This document shows positions 21,003 through 23,387 of a stretch of 23,387 nt of DNA, in pieces. This DNA comes from a virus. Within the stretch, counting starts at the first letter, position 1. Each line of letters starts with the position of its first letter. Made by a program: the position numbers and the translations under genes. The notes beneath the pieces are model-generated. The model ran no database searches. It had not been told where the DNA came from and saw only the letters and a program-made list of their open reading frames with translations. The stretch spans positions 1 through 23,387 of IMG/VR virus record IMGVR_UViG_3300024507_000245; one strand, 5' to 3'.

Positions 21003-21835
21003 AAAACCCTCGATAGATTTGAGTTGTAGACCATCCTGCCGTAAGCATCGCTGTCATTGATATGACAGGTAGCAAAGTTTACGAAGAGTCCTACGTAATC
21101 CTTGCCGTCAGCTTGGTGTTCTCCAAAACGATTCTTGACTGCTGCAACCCGAAGCGTATGCTCAAACGGGTTGTAGCCAAGAGTAAGTATCATCGCGGGT
21201 AACTGGCTCACCTTGCCGTGAATAGCACGACGTGCTGGTGGTTCAGTCATATCCTTACCATACTCACTCTGTTCTGATACGTGGTGCAGAACAAGCACGC
21301 AGGCTTCTGTCTTGCGTGCCATATCGTGTAGCTCCATCATTATTTGACGTAAGCCTGCCCACTCATTATCAGATTCAGCGACGACGTTCATCAGGTTATC
21401 TATGATAATCAGTTGTGGACTGATCCCATAGAGTTCAATGTAGGCCTTTACCTCTGCCTCAATATCATCAAGGTTCGGTGATGAATCAAAGACCCACTGT
21501 ATATGTGATATGTCCTGTAGGTTCTCATCATAAGCACCAGTATTGATGCTGATTTGATTCTCTACAGTTTCTTGGGTGTGACCTGCTAGATGTGCCGAAG
21601 CACGTAGCATCACAGTAGCGGCATCAGTATCAGCCGAGAAGAACAGAGTAGGCACCTTGGCCTTGATAGCATACACAAGAGCGAACATAGACTTTCCAGC
21701 GTTAGGTGCAGCGGCAACCATACACACTTGACCGCGCCGAAACTTTATGCCCTTTTTGTCTAGGTCTTTCCACACAGTCGGAAGTGGCTGCGCCAATGTA
21801 TGTGCAGTCTTCCAAGCGCGGTCTAACCTAAGCAC
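20999..21835 (-). CDS. DnaB/RecA-like replicative helicase-type ATPase (278 aa)
   Basis: RecA-fold ATPase, probably the phage replicative helicase core. Walker A is APNAGKS (43-49), Walker B LIIID (142-146), a LHH motif near 183-185 and KNRFG (234-238) near the likely arginine finger. At 278 residues it is the ATPase domain without the DnaB N-terminal part, common in actinophages. GTG at 21835 has GGGAGG upstream and overlaps the WhiB gene by eight bases. The primase lies downstream in the same operon. Confidence 0.85.
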   Translation of the reverse strand: MLRLDRAWKTAHTLAQPLPTVWKDLDKKGIKFRRGQVCMVAAAPNAGKSMFALVYAIKAKVPTLFFSADTDAATVMLRASAHLAGHTQETVENQISINTGAYDENLQDISHIQWVFDSSPNLDDIEAEVKAYIELYGISPQLIIIDNLMNVVAESDNEWAGLRQIMMELHDMARKTEACVLVLHHVSEQSEYGKDMTEPPARRAIHGKVSQLPAMILTLGYNPFEHTLRVAAVKNRFGEHQADGKDYVGLFVNFATCHINDSDAYGRMVYNSNLSRVL

Positions 21836-22115
21836 TTTCCTCCCGTCGTAAAACTATATTTCTCTGTCTTCTTATCCGTTTACGGTCGTACTCTGAAAGT
21901 CCACCCCAGATTCCGTAAATCTCATTGTTGATTCCGTACTCTGCACAGTCAACTTGATGCTCACAGTTGTTACAAATACTTCGAGCGTAAACGGCTTCTG
22001 GAGCTTTTCCAAGTCCTTGTTCAGGAAACCAGAAGTCGCCACCTGATTGAGCGCAGAGAGGATTCTCGTATTCACGAGGCTCTCGCATACATCTAGCGAA
22101 CCCAGATAGTTGCAC
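21828..22115 (-). CDS. WhiB-family transcriptional regulator (95 aa)
   Basis: Wbl proteins bind a 4Fe-4S cluster and contact host sigma factor to alter transcription. Here the ligands are C21, C48, C51 and C57 (CAQSGGDFWFPE and CNNCEHQVDC), followed by the hallmark GIWGG turn (68-72) and a basic tail (RKRIRRQR). The start could be GTG 22115, which overlaps the previous gene by 23 bases, or ATG 22088; neither has a strong ribosome-binding site. It supports an actinobacterial host and probably acts in gene control together with the sigma-like factor. Confidence 0.93.
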   Translation of the reverse strand: MQLSGFARCMREPREYENPLCAQSGGDFWFPEQGLGKAPEAVYARSICNNCEHQVDCAEYGINNEIYGIWGGLSEYDRKRIRRQRNIVLRREESA

Positions 22116-22449
22116 ACTTGTCTACCGCACCTTTAGGTGCAGCACACATATAACCTTTCCAAGGACCCTTAGCACTTACGCCTTCTTTGTAAGCCATCGG
22201 TCCGTGTTTACAGACATTACCACCAGATTGTGGTGCAGGTGCAGATGCTACTGGCGCAGCACTACGTACGGGCGCAGCAGTTCCAGCGCCTCCAAATGAT
22301 TGACTAACGCTTCCAATGAGGGCAGAAAAGTCTTGCGCTGCTGTAAGCAGAGCTTCTAATTCCTCCTTGTTAGTAGCATACAAATTGATAAGTGTTCCAT
22401 CAGGTGCTTTGAAGTTTACTTGAAACTTCGTTGACTCTGGTGCAGCCAT
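22093..22449 (-). CDS. Conserved actinophage zinc-ribbon protein (118 aa)
   Basis: Protein of 118 residues. The N-terminal domain (KFQVNFKAPDGTLINLYA, then a helix) resembles small actinophage proteins often found beside Cas4/RecB-like nucleases. An Ala/Pro-rich linker follows (about residues 55-75). The C-terminus holds CKHGPMAYKEGV and MCAAPKGAVDKC, a likely zinc ribbon. A nucleic-acid-binding role is a guess from the ribbon and its replication context. Confidence 0.7.
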   Translation of the reverse strand: MAAPESTKFQVNFKAPDGTLINLYATNKEELEALLTAAQDFSALIGSVSQSFGGAGTAAPVRSAAPVASAPAPQSGGNVCKHGPMAYKEGVSAKGPWKGYMCAAPKGAVDKCATIWVR

Positions 22450-23387
22450 TATTTATCTCCAGTCTTTTTGACGGAAAGCCTTGCGCTTTCCTTTCCTTGT
22501 TTCATCGGCACAAAGCCCAGTGCTTTCTCCACTGCTTCCTTGTCGATGGTATTACTCTGAACAGTAGACCACTTGATCTCATATCCAGTAGTAGTAACTC
22601 CAGTTTTACCAAGCAACTTATCGCGTAGTGCTTGCTTCTTTTCTTCTAATGTTTTTATTTCGGTGTCTATCTGCGTGTAATGCAACGCATCCATCGCAGC
22701 CTCAAAGTCATCAAGCTGAGGTAACTCAGACTTGGTAAGTCCTTTTTTTATACCAACGCATCCCATCTCACCAGAGGCATCATAGAACTTGCAGTAGCTG
22801 GCACAGTAACTCTCGTGTCTTTCAGGCGCGGGAGCTTCCTGTGTAGTCCGAATAGCTTCTAGCCAATTCAGAGCCTCTAGTGCGATGGCCTCGTCATATG
22901 GTTCGGAGTGAACAAGGATATCCCGCTCATCACCGTCACGAGGTATGGCTACAAGATTCACGTTCTGGACCTTCCCCAAGCCAGACTTGTCAATCAGATA
23001 ACCATAGACTTGTACTTGCCAGCGTTGCTGTTCTGACGGAAAGTAAGAAAGGTTTTTTACTTTCGTAGTCTTCCAGTCAACGACATCTCCTGTCCCAGGA
23101 ATGAAGCAATCAACGTGTGCCTTCATACCGCCGTATTCGACAGTCTTCTCCAGAAGTACATCTTGATTGTTGGCAAGCGCATTCTCTATTGCAGCGTGAA
23201 TGGCAGTCCCCATAATCGCTGCGAGTTTTATCTCGTTGTCATTGGTTTCAGGTTGATTATTCAACCGATACCACACCTTACGTCTACATCCACCTAGCTC
23301 TGATGGACCAATTTGAACCTGCGTGGACCTGCCGCGCTTGTTCTCTTTCTCGTGAAGAGCCTTTACAAGTAGTTCTTTTATATCCAT
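22449..23387 (-). CDS. Cas4/RecB-like PD-(D/E)XK exonuclease with Fe-S cluster (312 aa)
   Basis: Nuclease probably used in recombination or replication. H64 (GTAIHAAIE), D104-x-K106 (VVDWKTTK) and Q124-xxx-Y128 (QVQVYG) form the RecB nuclease signature. C34 (GGCRRKVWY), C195, C199 and C210 can bind a 4Fe-4S cluster as in Cas4. The last 80 residues add a charged helix (IDTEIKTLEEKKQALRDKLL) seen in phage versions. No cas1 or CRISPR array is present. The ATG is exactly at the window edge, so upstream genes such as a polymerase are not visible. Confidence 0.88.
   Translation of the reverse strand: MDIKELLVKALHEKENKRGRSTQVQIGPSELGGCRRKVWYRLNNQPETNDNEIKLAAIMGTAIHAAIENALANNQDVLLEKTVEYGGMKAHVDCFIPGTGDVVDWKTTKVKNLSYFPSEQQRWQVQVYGYLIDKSGLGKVQNVNLVAIPRDGDERDILVHSEPYDEAIALEALNWLEAIRTTQEAPAPERHESYCASYCKFYDASGEMGCVGIKKGLTKSELPQLDDFEAAMDALHYTQIDTEIKTLEEKKQALRDKLLGKTGVTTTGYEIKWSTVQSNTIDKEAVEKALGFVPMKQGKESARLSVKKTGDK

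Noticed and set aside
22449-23387. Cas4 resemblance as a hint of a CRISPR system
   Set aside because: No cas1, cas2 or repeat-spacer array is visible. Cas4/RecB-like nucleases are common in phage replication modules.

Overview
This window is part of the genome of a tailed double-stranded DNA phage of an actinobacterium. The evidence is a large terminase and a portal of the actinophage type, a WhiB-family iron-sulfur regulator (a family confined to Actinobacteria and their phages), a phage sigma-like factor, and a chain of very small overlapping genes. Base composition is moderate in the structural arm, below what is usual for Streptomyces or Mycobacterium phages. A low-GC actinobacterial host, such as an aquatic lineage, is therefore plausible but is an inference. 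No integrase, immunity repressor, tRNA gene or CRISPR array was seen. The window does not show a complete genome, so lifestyle is undecided.

Layout. (1) 1-13509, minus strand: virion module read leftwards from terminase and portal through a Lys-rich mini-protein, two small portal-adjacent proteins, a 1591-residue protein and three further helical proteins, then a scaffold-like protein and the start of one more gene at the left edge. The large proteins between portal and scaffold are best explained as internal or ejected virion proteins. (2) 13510-14290: a 780-bp gene-free divergent region with stem-loops and terminators, a perfect CRP-type operator sequence, tandem and inverted repeats, four DnaA boxes in a dyad, a G-rich tract, a dense CCWGG cluster and a candidate rightward promoter. 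It looks like a combined replication origin and control region. (3) 14291-17738, plus strand: an operon of small genes, many with paired cysteines, including a shortened sliding-clamp-like protein. It ends in a signal-anchored lytic transglycosylase and a bidirectional terminator. Its first part is visibly richer in G+C than the structural arm. (4) 17810-23387, minus strand: replication and regulation module. In transcription order it holds a Cas4/RecB-like nuclease, a Zn-ribbon protein, WhiB, a DnaB-like ATPase, a Holliday-junction-resolvase-like nuclease, a primase split over two overlapping frames, a DUF1599-like protein, a sigma-like factor and an FmdB-like zinc ribbon. Several tiny genes linked by ATGA/GTGA overlaps lie between them.

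How it fits together. The phage carries its own primase, helicase-like ATPase and nucleases, and the DnaA boxes suggest it recruits the host initiator. The clamp-like protein could interact with the host polymerase machinery. WhiB, the sigma-like factor and the operators between 13740 and 13828 offer several ways to time expression of the two divergent arms. Points most worth checking are the origin region, the repeated paired-hairpin leaders of plus-strand genes, the 1.5-domain clamp, the five-base duplication that breaks a gene next to the portal module, and the split primase.
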